A stretch of 64,000 bases of DNA from an uncultured Alphaproteobacteria bacterium. GTDB taxonomy: Bacteria > Pseudomonadota > Alphaproteobacteria > Caulobacterales > Caulobacteraceae. This document shows, piece after piece, positions 18,321-27,383 of the stretch (position 1 is the stretch's first letter; every line of letters starts with the position of its first letter). The translations under genes and the position numbers were made by a program. The notes below the pieces were generated by a model that was given only the letters and a program-made list of their open reading frames with translations, made no database searches and was not told the DNA's origin. The DNA is taken from the NCBI GenBank assembly GCA_937920085.1, contig CALETE010000094.1, positions 62,001 through 126,000 of the forward strand, in the 5' to 3' direction.

Positions 18321-18653
18321 CTAGCCCCCCTGGCGACCAATGATTTGCCCGGACTGGGCGTCGACGATGACGATAATCAGTCGGTTGTCAGGGGTCTGCC
18401 ACTGCACGAAATAGGCAGCCCGCCCGCCATAGTCGCCCAAGGTAGTGTTCAATTGGCGGCCAGGCATGTGGGCACCGATTTGGGCAATGACCGCCGAAAG
18501 GGGAACGTGTCGCCCGCCTCGAACCGCGTCGAGGGCGCGGTCTTGATCGGCATCGCCAAAGCCCTGGCGATCAAATCTACGATTGCCCTGAGCCGCAGCA
18601 GGATTGGCAATCCCGGCGATCAGCAGTCCAATTATGGCGAAACGACGCAACAT
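18321..18653 (-). CDS. Small exported PepSY-like protein
   Basis: From ATG 18653 the product is 110 residues. It has a clear signal peptide (MLRRFAIIGLLIAG, cleavage likely after AAAQG) and a short C-terminal domain with VQWQTPDNRLIIVIVDAQSGQIIG, which resembles a PepSY repeat. An in-frame extension upstream would place non-hydrophobic residues before the signal, so the internal ATG is preferred. Genes of this type commonly sit beside PhoPQ-like systems and may modulate the kinase; here it precedes the regulator gene by 9 bases. Confidence 0.75.
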   Translation of the reverse strand: MLRRFAIIGLLIAGIANPAAAQGNRRFDRQGFGDADQDRALDAVRGGRHVPLSAVIAQIGAHMPGRQLNTTLGDYGGRAAYFVQWQTPDNRLIIVIVDAQSGQIIGRQGG

Positions 18654-18734
18654 AGGTTCAGGTCTAGGCCCCAGTGGCTGAACCCAGTCTGAATGACCGA
18701 TCGGTTTGCGCCTAGGCAAAAACGATCCTCCCCC

Positions 18735-19622
18735 CTAGCGTTTCCTGGGCGAATAGGGCCGCTTAGCCCGCCACTTTTCCGCAAAGGCAATGAGTTCGTC
18801 GTCCAAAGTTTCGGGCAGGACCAGAACAAGGCGCGCAATCAAGTCGCCGCGCCTTCCCGCCGTATCCGACAGCCCCTTGCCCTTCAGTCTTAGGGCTTGC
18901 CCAGAATTTGCCCCCTTCGGAACCGTCAGGGTCACCGCCCCATCGGGTGTTGGTGCCTGGACCTTGCCGCCGAGAATGGCGTCTGGAAGCGAGACCGGCA
19001 AATCCATGACGAGACTTTCGCCCTCGCGGCGAAAAACAGCGTGGGGTTTGATGGTCAGTTCGATCAGGGCGTCCCCAGGTCCCGCACGGCCAGGAGACCC
19101 TTGACCCTTCAGGCGCAGGGACTGGCCGTCCTCAGCGCCCACAGGGATCGTCATGTCGATCGTGCGCCCATCGGAAAAGGAAATCCGCTTCTTGCCGCCG
19201 TGGATGGCGTCTTCAAGCTCGATCTCGACCTTGGCACGAACATCTGAACCGCGGGGCGCAAATCCAGCGCCACCCCGTCCTCGACCGAGGATATCGCCAA
19301 AAAGGTCACTGAGGTCGACGCCGTCAAAGGCAGCCCCTCTTTGTCCGCCGCCATAGCCTGCAGCACCAGGATTGCCGCCAAACCCTCGGAAGGTCTCACG
19401 TCCGTCAGCGTCAATTTCGCCTGCGTCAAACTTCTTGCGCTTGTCCACATCACCTAAGATGTCGAAGGCCGCGCTGACCTGCTTGAAGCGCTCCTCCGCA
19501 GCCTTATTGCCCGGATTAGTGTCGGGGTGATGCTGCTTGGCGAGCTTGTGGAAAGCCTTACGGATTTCCCCTGCGCTCGCACCTCGGGAAACGCCAAGCT
19601 CCAGATAGGGGTCACGCGCCAA
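18735..19622 (-). CDS. DnaJ-class chaperone without zinc finger (CbpA/DjlA-like type II J protein)
   Basis: The 295-residue protein begins with a J domain (DPYLELGVSRGASAGEIRK, HPD at residues 32-34). A Gly/Arg-rich linker (about 80-125) follows, then two DnaJ C-terminal beta domains with IPVGAEDGQSLRLKGQG and VPKGANSGQALRLKGKG. There are no CxxCxGxG repeats, so it is a CbpA-like rather than a canonical DnaJ cochaperone of DnaK. Length fits CbpA (about 305). It stands alone on the minus strand. A short TGTTG/CAACA inverted repeat lies about 70 bases upstream. Confidence 0.9.
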   Translation of the reverse strand: MARDPYLELGVSRGASAGEIRKAFHKLAKQHHPDTNPGNKAAEERFKQVSAAFDILGDVDKRKKFDAGEIDADGRETFRGFGGNPGAAGYGGGQRGAAFDGVDLSDLFGDILGRGRGGAGFAPRGSDVRAKVEIELEDAIHGGKKRISFSDGRTIDMTIPVGAEDGQSLRLKGQGSPGRAGPGDALIELTIKPHAVFRREGESLVMDLPVSLPDAILGGKVQAPTPDGAVTLTVPKGANSGQALRLKGKGLSDTAGRRGDLIARLVLVLPETLDDELIAFAEKWRAKRPYSPRKR

Positions 19623-19690
19623 GGACTTGTTTCTCCATCATCTGCCGATTAGCACCACTTAGGCAGTTTATACTCCGGCGCAAGGGTAAT

Positions 19691-19708
19691 TGTTGCAAAA
19701 ATACAACA
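19691..19708. repeat. Short inverted repeat between ycgN and the dnaJ-like gene
   Basis: The arms TGTTG (19691-19695) and CAACA (19704-19708) flank an AT-rich 8-base spacer in the 92-base gap between ycgN and the dnaJ-like gene. It could be an operator for the chaperone gene or a weak 3' hairpin of ycgN. There is no GC-rich stem or T run, so a strong terminator is unlikely. Confidence 0.35.
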
Positions 19709-19714
19709 TTAAAC

Positions 19715-20176
19715 CTATGTCCCCCGCTCGATCAGCAGATCGGGTGCCAAGTGTTCTAGGGCCGCCTCTTCCCCATCCAAGTCCGCCTCGCTGAGGGTTT
19801 CCCCGCGAACAGAAACCCCCGCCCGGTGAACGCTCTCAGGATCACCGCTGATCAGGGGGTGCCAATCGGCTAATCCGCGGCCCTCATGCACCCTTCGATA
19901 GGCGCAGGAGAGCGGCATCCAGGCCAGGGTCTTCACATTCTGCGGCGTCAGCTTAATGCAATCGGGGACATGCTCTTTTCGGTTTGCATAGTCAGAACAT
20001 TGACACGCCTGGGAGTCGAACAAGCGGCAATGCACCCTCGCTGGCACGATCTCGCCGGTGTCATCGTCTTCAAATCGAATGAGGCAGCAAAGACCGCATC
20101 CGTCGCAGAGCTGCTCCCACTCGCGATCCGACATTTGGTCGAGGCGTTTTGTTTCCCAAAAAGGTCGTGTGATCAT
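19715..20176 (-). CDS. ycgN: YcgN/YkgJ-family cysteine-cluster protein (UPF0260)
   Basis: The 153-residue protein carries the clustered cysteines [10 protein letters not shown] near the N-terminus, further Cys in [11 protein letters not shown] and PDC, and [19 protein letters not shown], which is diagnostic of the UPF0260 family. The cysteines suggest metal or Fe-S binding; the function is unknown in any organism I can name. It diverges from the pbp1A gene with 55 bases between the starts. Confidence 0.9.
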   Translation of the reverse strand: MITRPFWETKRLDQMSDREWEQLCDGCGLCCLIRFEDDDTGEIVPARVHCRLFDSQACQCSDYANRKEHVPDCIKLTPQNVKTLAWMPLSCAYRRVHEGRGLADWHPLISGDPESVHRAGVSVRGETLSEADLDGEEAALEHLAPDLLIERGT

Positions 20177-20231
20177 GCTAGGGATGGACTAGCGCAAATT
20201 CATCGCATCTGTCCCGCCCTGCTTTTTGATT

Positions 20232-22394
20232 ATGACCGACGATCCCGATCATTTTGCGAGCCGACCCAGGCAAGACCTCGCGGGAAACGAACGGAGGTCT
20301 GCCAATTTTGTCCCAGGGGCCGTCGAAACCTTCCGCGCCGACCTGCCAAAACCTCGAAGGCCAAAACCCAGAAAAGCCAGAGCCAGGCCCCGCGGCTGGC
20401 GCTTCTGGCTAGGGACGATTACTGGGGCGCTCTTGCTGGCGACCGTGGCGGCCCTGTTAAGCGGATATGCCTTCGTGAAGGCGCAATATCTGCAGGATGT
20501 TCCGCCAACGCCGCCAAAGGAACAGCTGGACAGCATCAGCCGCGCCCCCGCCATCCGGTTCTTTGACAGAACTGGCACCCTGATCGCGTCCCGAGGGCCG
20601 AAATTTGGTGATCGTATGCGCCTTGCCCAGCTCCCGGCATACGTCCCAAAGGCGTTTCTGGCAGCCGAGGATCGCCGGTTCTATGCACATGGGGCCTTGG
20701 ATCTTTGGGGAATAGCTCGGGCGCTTGTGGCTAATTATCAGGCCGGACGGGTGGTGCAGGGCGGCTCGACCCTCACACAGCAATTGGCCAAGGGGATGTT
20801 CCTAACCCCAGACCAGACCCTCAAGCGCAAGGTTCAGGAGGCTGTGGTCGCCCAACGTTTGGCCCACATGCTGACCAAGGACGAATTGCTAGAGCTCTAT
20901 CTCAACCGCACCTATTTCGGCGCGAACACCTTTGGGATTGATGGGGCCTCCAGGACCTATTTCGGCAAACCCGCCAGCCAGCTGACCTTGGCCGAGGCCG
21001 CCCTCCTGGCTGGTCTGCCCAAGGCCCCGACCCGAATGGCCCTGACGCACAATATGGAGGGCGCACTGGCACGCCAGAGGCTGATCCTCGACGCCATGCG
21101 CGAAGAGGGGTGGATCACCCCTCAACAGCAGGCTGAGGCCCTGGCCAATCCACCGAAACTCTCGGGCAAGGAGTCCCAGATCGACAGCGTCATGGGGCAT
21201 GCCCTCGACTATGCAACCAATGAAGTCCTGAAGTTAGTACCGCCAAACAGCCCTGATTTGATGGTTCGCCTGACCCTGGACGCCGGACTGCAAAACGCGG
21301 GCACCCAAGTCTTGAGACAGGTCGTTCGCGCTGACGGCTCCAAGGCCGGAGCAGACCAGGGGGCCATGCTCGCCATAACCCCGGAGGGCGCTATTCGGGT
21401 CATGGTGGGCGGCATAGACTATAACCAAAGTGTCTTTAATCGCGCGGTGCAGGCCCGCCGGCAGCCCGGCTCCAGCTTCAAGCCCTTCATCTATGCTGCG
21501 GCCCTGGAAAAAGGCGTTCTACCCACAGACGTGGTGATCGATGGTCCAGTCCAATTTGGCGTTTGGGCACCGAAGAACTTTGGCGGCGGCTATCGCGGCG
21601 CGGTGACGGTGGAAACCGCCCTGGCCCAATCCATCAACACAGTGGCCGTCAAATTGGCACAACAGGTCGGGGGCCCGGCTATAAGCCAACTGGCGGCGCG
21701 ATTTGGGTTTACAGGCATTCCCGCAAACCCCGACCTCTCTGTGGCCCTGGGTGCCTACGAGGTTCCATTGATCGAGATGGTCTCAGGCTTTCAGGTTTTT
21801 CAGAACGGCGGGCAAAGCAACCAACCCTATATTGTCGACGAAATCCAAACCCAATCGGGCCAGTCCCTCTATTCGCATCGGGCCGCTCCCCCCCTCCCGG
21901 TCTACGATATTGTTCATACCAGTATGATGGTTCGCATGCTGGAAAACGTGATCATTAGCGGCACAGGAACCCGGGCAGGATTTGGTCGGCCTGCGGCTGG
22001 TAAGACCGGCACGAGCCAGAGCTGGCGCGATGCTTGGTTCGTAGGGTTCACCCCCGACTATGCAGCCGGTGTTTGGGTGGGAAATGACGACAATAGGCCC
22101 ATGAACAAGGTGACGGGCGGTATGATTTCAGCCGAAATCTGGCGTCGCTTTATGATGACAGCCCATGCAAAACTCCCGGTTCGCGACTTCGACTGGCTGG
22201 TTGAAGATCCGATTGTCTCTGCAGATGACCTTGCAGGTTTGGACCCGGATGGAGAGATCAAAACCAACCAGGACGAAACGCGAGGCGCCTTTTACGACAC
22301 CTTGTCTGATGACTTTAGCGCGCGCCAGCCAAGTGAGCCTGGCCCTGATGACACCTCCGCTGCAGATGCCGTTTCTGGGGGGCATCCCAACTAA
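20232..22394 (+). CDS. Class A penicillin-binding protein (PBP1A-like)
   Basis: From ATG 20232 the product is 720 residues. It has a basic cytoplasmic tail, one transmembrane helix (about 58-80), a GT51 glycosyltransferase domain with EDRRFYAHGALD and GGSTLTQQLAKG, and a transpeptidase domain with SSFKP (SxxK), SIN (SxN) and GKTGTS (KTG). All catalytic motifs are intact. It polymerises and cross-links peptidoglycan at the inner membrane. It lacks the very long C-terminal extensions of some class A enzymes. A TTG two codons upstream is a possible alternative start. Uup follows 86 bases later. Confidence 0.93.
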   Translation: MTDDPDHFASRPRQDLAGNERRSANFVPGAVETFRADLPKPRRPKPRKARARPRGWRFWLGTITGALLLATVAALLSGYAFVKAQYLQDVPPTPPKEQLDSISRAPAIRFFDRTGTLIASRGPKFGDRMRLAQLPAYVPKAFLAAEDRRFYAHGALDLWGIARALVANYQAGRVVQGGSTLTQQLAKGMFLTPDQTLKRKVQEAVVAQRLAHMLTKDELLELYLNRTYFGANTFGIDGASRTYFGKPASQLTLAEAALLAGLPKAPTRMALTHNMEGALARQRLILDAMREEGWITPQQQAEALANPPKLSGKESQIDSVMGHALDYATNEVLKLVPPNSPDLMVRLTLDAGLQNAGTQVLRQVVRADGSKAGADQGAMLAITPEGAIRVMVGGIDYNQSVFNRAVQARRQPGSSFKPFIYAAALEKGVLPTDVVIDGPVQFGVWAPKNFGGGYRGAVTVETALAQSINTVAVKLAQQVGGPAISQLAARFGFTGIPANPDLSVALGAYEVPLIEMVSGFQVFQNGGQSNQPYIVDEIQTQSGQSLYSHRAAPPLPVYDIVHTSMMVRMLENVIISGTGTRAGFGRPAAGKTGTSQSWRDAWFVGFTPDYAAGVWVGNDDNRPMNKVTGGMISAEIWRRFMMTAHAKLPVRDFDWLVEDPIVSADDLAGLDPDGEIKTNQDETRGAFYDTLSDDFSARQPSEPGPDDTSAADAVSGGHPN

Positions 22395-22480
22395 TCTGAG
22401 CAAGTGATCGCAGCCACCAAATGCCATGACTCTGCGAATTGGTTTGGATGCGCTGGCCAGCCCGGCTATGTCGGCGTCGC

Positions 22481-24274
22481 ATGAAACCTCCAATCCTCGC
22501 CTTAAAATCCGTCCGCTTGGCTGACGGACCCAAGATGCTGTTCGATGGCGTCGAAATTGGCTTGGAAAGCCGAGTTCGCGCCTGCTTGGTTGGGCGCAAT
22601 GGGGCCGGCAAGACAACCCTGCTGCGGGTCTTGGCCGGCGAGATCGAACCCGACGATGGGGAACGGGTTGTCACGCCTGGAACCCGCGTAGCCTTCGTGC
22701 CGCAAGAACCGATCATTGTCGGCGAGACAGTGCTTGATCATGCGACGGCGGGCGGGGCGCAGGATTATGAAGCCGAGGCCATGCTTGACCTCTTCGCCAT
22801 ACCCCCTTCCCGATCGGCCAAGGGACTGTCGGGCGGTGAAATTCGCCGTGTCGCCCTGGCGCGCGCCCTTGCAGAAGACCCAGATGTCCTGTTGCTGGAT
22901 GAACCCACCAATCACCTGGACATCCTGGCTATCGAAACCCTCGAAGCCGAACTTTCCAGATCTAAAGCCGCAATCCTGATTGTCAGCCACGACCGCGCCT
23001 TTCTAGAGCGCGTAACGGGACGATGCTTCTGGCTGGAGCACCGGAAGGTCCGGGCCCTGGACCGCGACTTTTCCGCCTTCGACGACTGGGTGGAAAAAAT
23101 CCTCGCTGGCGAAGCTGAGGAAGCCCGTCGACTGGATAAGCAACTCGAGCGCGAAGAATACTGGCTGCAGCGGGGCGTGACGGGACGAAGGGCTCGCAAT
23201 GAGGGCCGTCGGCGGGCCTTGATGGACCTGCGTAAGGTTCGGGCTGAGCGACTTAAGGACACGCGCGGCGACATGAATATAGGCCTCGCCAGTTCTGGCA
23301 TGTCGGGCAAGCGGGTGGTGGAGGTCAAGGACCTGGCCAAAAGCTTTGGCGACCGCGTCCTGCTCAAAGGCTTTTCAACCCGCATTCTGCGCGGCGACCG
23401 GGTGGCGATTGTCGGCCCAAATGGTGCGGGCAAGACGACACTTGTGAAGCTGCTCTTGGGCGAATTGGCACCAGACTCCGGGTCTGTGCAATTGGGTGCC
23501 AATCTGGACATTGCCTATATCGACCAGTCGCGGATCGCGCTGAAGCCCGACATGATGCTGCGTGACGTCCTGACGCCCCTTGGCGGGGATCAGGTTATGG
23601 TCCGTGGTCAGCCTCGGCACGTGAACGCCTATGCCAAGGACTTCCTGTTCACAGAGTCACAGATCCGGCAGCCGGTGAAGAGTCTGTCCGGGGGAGAGCG
23701 CAACCGCTTGCTCCTGGCCCGCGCCCTGGCGACTCCAGCCAATCTCCTGGTCTTGGACGAGCCCACCAATGATCTGGATATGGACACTCTGGACCTGCTG
23801 GAAGATGTCCTGGCAGATTATGAGGGCACACTGCTGCTGGTCAGTCACGATCGCGACTTTATCGACCGTCTGGCGACCTCGACCATAGCCCTCAATGGTC
23901 GTGGCGAGGTGGCCGAGACCCCAGGCGGTTGGCAGGACTTTTTATCTCAGAACCCGGACTTCTTTCGGGCCAAGGCACCGCGGTCTGAGCCAACCCGGGC
24001 ACCACCGCCGAAAACCCCACCGCCAAAGGTCGTCAAACTGTCCTATAAGGACCAAAGGCGTCTCCAGGAGCTGGAGGCACTGGTGGCGGACCTGCCTGCT
24101 AAAATCAAAGCGATTGAGGTCCAACTGGCCGCGCCGAACCTCTACAGCGCAAATCCGAGCCGCTTTGCTAGCCTGACCCGTGACCTCCTAGCCACCCAGG
24201 CCACGCTGGCTTCAGCCGAAGAGGAATGGCTGATCCGAGAAGAGCATAGAGAGGCCCTGGAAAAAGGAACCTAA
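22481..24274 (+). CDS. uup: ABC-F ATPase, Uup type
   Basis: The 597-residue soluble protein has two ABC domains. The first has GRNGAGKTTL and LSGGEIRRVALARAL; the second has GPNGAGKTTL and LSGGERNRLLLARAL. An arm/linker lies between them (about 195-285) and a charged C-terminal coiled coil (about 520-595) follows. There are no membrane segments. The two-domain layout plus C-terminal coiled coil is Uup-like; members act on ribosomes or branched DNA intermediates. ATG 22481 is chosen because it begins the first ABC domain properly; an in-frame upstream start would add 14 atypical residues. Confidence 0.88.
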   Translation: MKPPILALKSVRLADGPKMLFDGVEIGLESRVRACLVGRNGAGKTTLLRVLAGEIEPDDGERVVTPGTRVAFVPQEPIIVGETVLDHATAGGAQDYEAEAMLDLFAIPPSRSAKGLSGGEIRRVALARALAEDPDVLLLDEPTNHLDILAIETLEAELSRSKAAILIVSHDRAFLERVTGRCFWLEHRKVRALDRDFSAFDDWVEKILAGEAEEARRLDKQLEREEYWLQRGVTGRRARNEGRRRALMDLRKVRAERLKDTRGDMNIGLASSGMSGKRVVEVKDLAKSFGDRVLLKGFSTRILRGDRVAIVGPNGAGKTTLVKLLLGELAPDSGSVQLGANLDIAYIDQSRIALKPDMMLRDVLTPLGGDQVMVRGQPRHVNAYAKDFLFTESQIRQPVKSLSGGERNRLLLARALATPANLLVLDEPTNDLDMDTLDLLEDVLADYEGTLLLVSHDRDFIDRLATSTIALNGRGEVAETPGGWQDFLSQNPDFFRAKAPRSEPTRAPPPKTPPPKVVKLSYKDQRRLQELEALVADLPAKIKAIEVQLAAPNLYSANPSRFASLTRDLLATQATLASAEEEWLIREEHREALEKGT

Positions 24275-24429
24275 GGGCCAAATCTGGCCCAAGACACGGC
24301 AGGAATTGACTTATCGGTTAATGATCTAATTATCTGAATTTCCTTAGTTAATCGGACTGTCCACCAGATAGTCACCGGCTTATCCACCGTATCCCGACAA
24401 TCTGTCCACATACCCCGTCTAAAGGCCTG
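24275..24429. promoter_or_regulatory. AT-rich patch with three evenly spaced DnaA-box-like sites
   Basis: After uup the sequence becomes AT-rich (about 24300-24355), then contains three 9-mers with a TCCAC core on the plus strand: CTGTCCACC at 24357-24365, TTATCCACC at 24380-24388 and CTGTCCACA at 24402-24410. Their starts are 23 and 22 bases apart, close to two helical turns. The middle one differs from the DnaA consensus TTATCCACA at one position, the others at three and two. This could be a DnaA-responsive control region for what follows. It is not in the hemE/parAB context expected of a chromosomal origin. Confidence 0.4.
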
Positions 24430-24700
24430 TTGCGTAGATCCCAGATCGGCGTGAACCTCCAATTGTCGAGAGGGACAACGGCGCGGACCAGACGGGAAAC
24501 CGGAGGGAAAAGCGGGTTGGAGGCTCCCAGAACACGAGGCAAAGGGGTAACCCGGAGCTGGAAACGACTGGAGGCACCTGGAAGACAGGACGGCGCAGGG
24601 AAACCGGCGAAGACCTGACCAAAGACCTTACGGCACGGATCCCCCAACGGATCTGAGAGCGGGCGACGACGCGGGAAACCGGGGCGTCGCCCTCTTGCTA
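24430..24700 (+). ncRNA. Candidate structured non-coding RNA region
   Basis: This purine-rich stretch between uup and an ABC importer has no convincing coding frame. It contains three exact copies of GGGAAACCGG (24494-24503, 24598-24607, 24673-24682); in at least two the context gives a CGG-GAAA-CCG tetraloop hairpin. CGGGTT near 24512 can pair with AACCCG near 24549. The last hairpin sits inside a longer stem formed by GGGCGACG (24661-24668) and CGTCGCCC (24685-24692), followed by TCTT, which could end a transcript. I could not match it to RNase P, tmRNA, SRP RNA or a named riboswitch. Strand and ends are approximate. Confidence 0.4.
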
Positions 24701-24818
24701 TGTGGAACGGCCTCCTTCGGCCTGCGCTCCGATATTTCCGGCGTCAGACATGCAAAACCGCTTCCCTCCCCCGAGGGTACGGCTCTAGAGATTCTTTCAT
24801 TCTCTGAGGGACTCTTCC

Positions 24819-25823
24819 ATGACCTTCTTGCGCGCCTTCGCCATCGTCGCCCTCACGGGCCTGATCAGTGCCTGTTCTCCTGCAAAAAAGGTGGATGCCC
24901 CCGCCGCGCAAACTCAAATCCGCTTTGCAACCGACTGGCGGGCCCAGGCTGAACAGGGTGGCTTTTACCAAGCGGTCGCCACTGGCGAATACGTCAAGCG
25001 TGGCCTCGATGTCCGGATTGTCCAAGGGGGCCCTGGGGTTAATGTTCCCCAACTCCTGGCGGCAGGCGCCGTCGAAGCGGGTATGGGATCCAACAGCTTC
25101 ATCGCCCTCAACATGGCCAATGAAGGCGTCCCGGTCAGAGCCGTCGCGGCCATGATGCAAAAGGACCCGCAGGTTCTCATTGCTCACCCCGACCAGGGCA
25201 TTGAGAAGATCGAAGACCTAAAGGGCCATCCTATCCTCCTGTCGGACGCCTCAGTCAGCGCCTTCTGGGTCTGGTTGAAATCGAAGTACGGGTTCACCGA
25301 CGGCCAGGTGCGCAAATACACCTTCAACTCCGCCCCCTTCCTGGCGGACACGTCCGTGGCCCAGCAGGGTTATGTGACCAGCGAGCCCTATACGATTGAG
25401 AAAGAGGCCAAGCTTACCCCCAAGGTCTTCTTGCTCGCCGACAATGGCTATCCCAGCTATGCGACCATGATCCTTGTCCCCCAGACGCTGATCGACAAAA
25501 ATCCGTCCGCCGTTAAGGCCTTTGTTGAGGCCTCCGCAGCGGGCTGGAAATCCTATCTCTACGGCGATGCTAAGCCAGGTGATGCCCTGATTTTGAAGGA
25601 TAATCCGGAAATGACTCAGGATGTCCTAGATCAGGCCCGGGACAAGATGCGCACCTATGGCATTGTCGATGGCGGCGACGCCAAGACCCGTGGCATTGGC
25701 GTAATGACCGACGCCCGCTGGGCGGCTTTCGCCAAGATGGCGGTAGAGCAAGGGGTCTATCCCAAGACCCTGGACGTCTCGAAGGCCTACACCCTTCAGT
25801 TCGTCGCGCCGTCGGCAAGGTAG
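24819..25823 (+). CDS. NMT1/THI5-type ABC transporter substrate-binding lipoprotein
   Basis: The 334-residue product has a lipoprotein signal (ATG 24819, lipobox LISAC with Cys at about 20). A periplasmic-binding fold of the NMT1/THI5 (SsuA, ThiY, TauA) class follows: DWRAQAEQGGFYQAVATGEY, then GGPGVNVPQLLAAGAVEAG. It delivers a small organic ligand to the permease encoded downstream. The family includes binders of pyrimidine precursors, sulfonates, riboflavin and nitrate, and the sequence alone does not separate them. I see no TPP riboswitch in the leader. It is the first gene of a three-gene importer operon. Confidence 0.85.
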   Translation: MTFLRAFAIVALTGLISACSPAKKVDAPAAQTQIRFATDWRAQAEQGGFYQAVATGEYVKRGLDVRIVQGGPGVNVPQLLAAGAVEAGMGSNSFIALNMANEGVPVRAVAAMMQKDPQVLIAHPDQGIEKIEDLKGHPILLSDASVSAFWVWLKSKYGFTDGQVRKYTFNSAPFLADTSVAQQGYVTSEPYTIEKEAKLTPKVFLLADNGYPSYATMILVPQTLIDKNPSAVKAFVEASAAGWKSYLYGDAKPGDALILKDNPEMTQDVLDQARDKMRTYGIVDGGDAKTRGIGVMTDARWAAFAKMAVEQGVYPKTLDVSKAYTLQFVAPSAR

Positions 25824-25833
25824 GCGACAGGCC

Positions 25834-26583
25834 ATGGCTTCCATCGTCGCCCTTGAACAGGTCGAGGTCGATTATCCAGGCCGCGGGCGCGCCTTGGGGC
25901 CATTCAGCTTTTCCGTTGCTCCGGGCGAAATCGTCGCCCTGGTCGGACCCTCAGGCAGTGGCAAGTCGACCGCCCTGCGGCTTCTGGCAGGGCTGGAGGC
26001 CCCAACCCGCGGTAGCCTAGAGCGCGATCTCGGGCGCGGCGAGACCAGCGTCGTCTTCCAGGCGCCAACCCTTGCCCCCTGGCTCAGCGCCCAAGCCAAT
26101 GTCGCCCTGCCCCTTGAGCTCTCCGGCATGCCCAAGGCAGAGGCCCTGGCCCAGGCGGGGGCAGCCTTGGACCGGGTCGGCCTATCAAACGCTTGGGCCG
26201 CGCGTCCGGCGCAATTGTCTGGGGGCATGGCCATGCGGGTGTCCCTGGCCCGAGCCTTGGCCACTGGCCCAAAACTTTTGCTCCTGGATGAGCCCTTCGC
26301 CGCCTTGGACGAAATCACCCGTCGTACCCTGGCTGACGACGTCCTGACCCTTTGGTCGCAGTCCCGTCCTGCGATCGTCTTTGTCACCCACAGTGTTGAA
26401 GAAGCTGCCTATATGGCGGCCCGGGTGGTGGTTCTGACCAAGGGGCCCGGACGCGTCGCTGGGGAAATCGAAATTCCTGGAGACCTGCCGAGACCCAAGG
26501 CCTTTAGGGCGACCGCTGGTTTCAGGCAGGCCGCCGAGGACATATCCAGCTGTTTGGCACAGGGCTCGGAGGTCGTGTCTTGA
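25834..26583 (+). CDS. ABC transporter ATPase, SsuB/TauB/ThiZ-like
   Basis: The 249-residue ATPase has Walker A GPSGSGKST, signature LSGGMAMRVSLARAL and Walker B LLLDEPFAALDE, followed by a His switch in VTHSVEEA. It belongs to the nitrate/sulfonate/taurine importer ATPases. It starts 10 bases after the binding-protein gene and its stop overlaps the permease start by 4 bases. Confidence 0.93.
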   Translation: MASIVALEQVEVDYPGRGRALGPFSFSVAPGEIVALVGPSGSGKSTALRLLAGLEAPTRGSLERDLGRGETSVVFQAPTLAPWLSAQANVALPLELSGMPKAEALAQAGAALDRVGLSNAWAARPAQLSGGMAMRVSLARALATGPKLLLLDEPFAALDEITRRTLADDVLTLWSQSRPAIVFVTHSVEEAAYMAARVVVLTKGPGRVAGEIEIPGDLPRPKAFRATAGFRQAAEDISSCLAQGSEVVS

Positions 26584-27347
26584 GACAGATCCTCAACACC
26601 CTGGCACCCCTCCTCCTGCTTGGTTTTCTGCTCTCGATCTGGGAGATCACCTGCCGAGCCCTCGGTGTGCCCGCCTATTTCCTGCCCCCGCCCTCAGCAG
26701 TGGCCCTTGCCGTCGCGCAAGACGCCCCCAGTCTGATTACGGCGGCCTGGAACACCTTGTCGGTCGCCCTGTTGGCTCTGCTTCTGGCAAGTCTTTGCGC
26801 CCAAGCGGTTGCCATCGTCATTGCGCTTAGCCCGCTGCTGGAGCGCGCCGTCCGTCCCCTGGCTTCGGTTCTGCAAGTTACCCCAGTGGTTGCCATTGCC
26901 CCCCTGGTGCTGATCTGGGCGGGGATTGACCATCCGGAACGGGCGGTGATCTCGCTCGCCGTCCTTGTGGCGTTTTTCCCGATTTTCTCCGGGGCGGTCA
27001 CAGGGCTGCATGCCGCTGATCCTGACCTTGAAAGGCTGTTTGATCTCTACCAGGCCAGCCGGATCCAGCGGGTCCTCAGGCTGCAGCTGCCTTCGGCAGT
27101 CCCCTTCCTTCTGGAGGGCCACAAGGTGGGTGCAGGTCTGGCCATTATCGGGGCCGTGGTTGCCGAATTCGCCGCCGGATCTGGCGGCATTCGCGGACTG
27201 GCCTGGCGCATTCTCGACGCCGGCAACAAGCTGCAAACGGCCCGTATGCTGGCTGCTCTGGTGGTGCTGGGTGTCATGGGTGTGGTGCTTCACGCCATAT
27301 TGAACCGTATCGAACAGTTCGGGCTTCGCTGGTGGCGTGGCCGTTAG
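26580..27347 (+). CDS. ABC transporter permease, SsuC/ThiX-like
   Basis: The 255-residue membrane protein starts at TTG 26580, overlapping the ATPase stop. It has about six hydrophobic segments and an EAA-type cytoplasmic loop near VGAGLAIIGAVVAEFAAG, typical of BPD_transp_1 permeases of the NitT/TauT group. It completes the importer with the two preceding genes. A proline-rich exported protein follows 36 bases later. Confidence 0.92.
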   Translation: MRQILNTLAPLLLLGFLLSIWEITCRALGVPAYFLPPPSAVALAVAQDAPSLITAAWNTLSVALLALLLASLCAQAVAIVIALSPLLERAVRPLASVLQVTPVVAIAPLVLIWAGIDHPERAVISLAVLVAFFPIFSGAVTGLHAADPDLERLFDLYQASRIQRVLRLQLPSAVPFLLEGHKVGAGLAIIGAVVAEFAAGSGGIRGLAWRILDAGNKLQTARMLAALVVLGVMGVVLHAILNRIEQFGLRWWRGR

Positions 27348-27383
27348 TCGTGGGTTAAGCGATTATCCCTAAAGCATTCTGGC

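Noticed and set aside
24430..24618. Short frame coding for a 62-residue basic peptide with TTG start
   Set aside because: No ribosome binding site, atypical Arg/Lys/Thr composition with AGA codons unlike neighbours, and the stretch is better explained by RNA secondary structure.
24690..24818. Possible TPP or guanidine riboswitch before the NMT1/THI5-type importer
   Set aside because: The conserved thi-box segments and the ykkC-type motifs were looked for and are not present.
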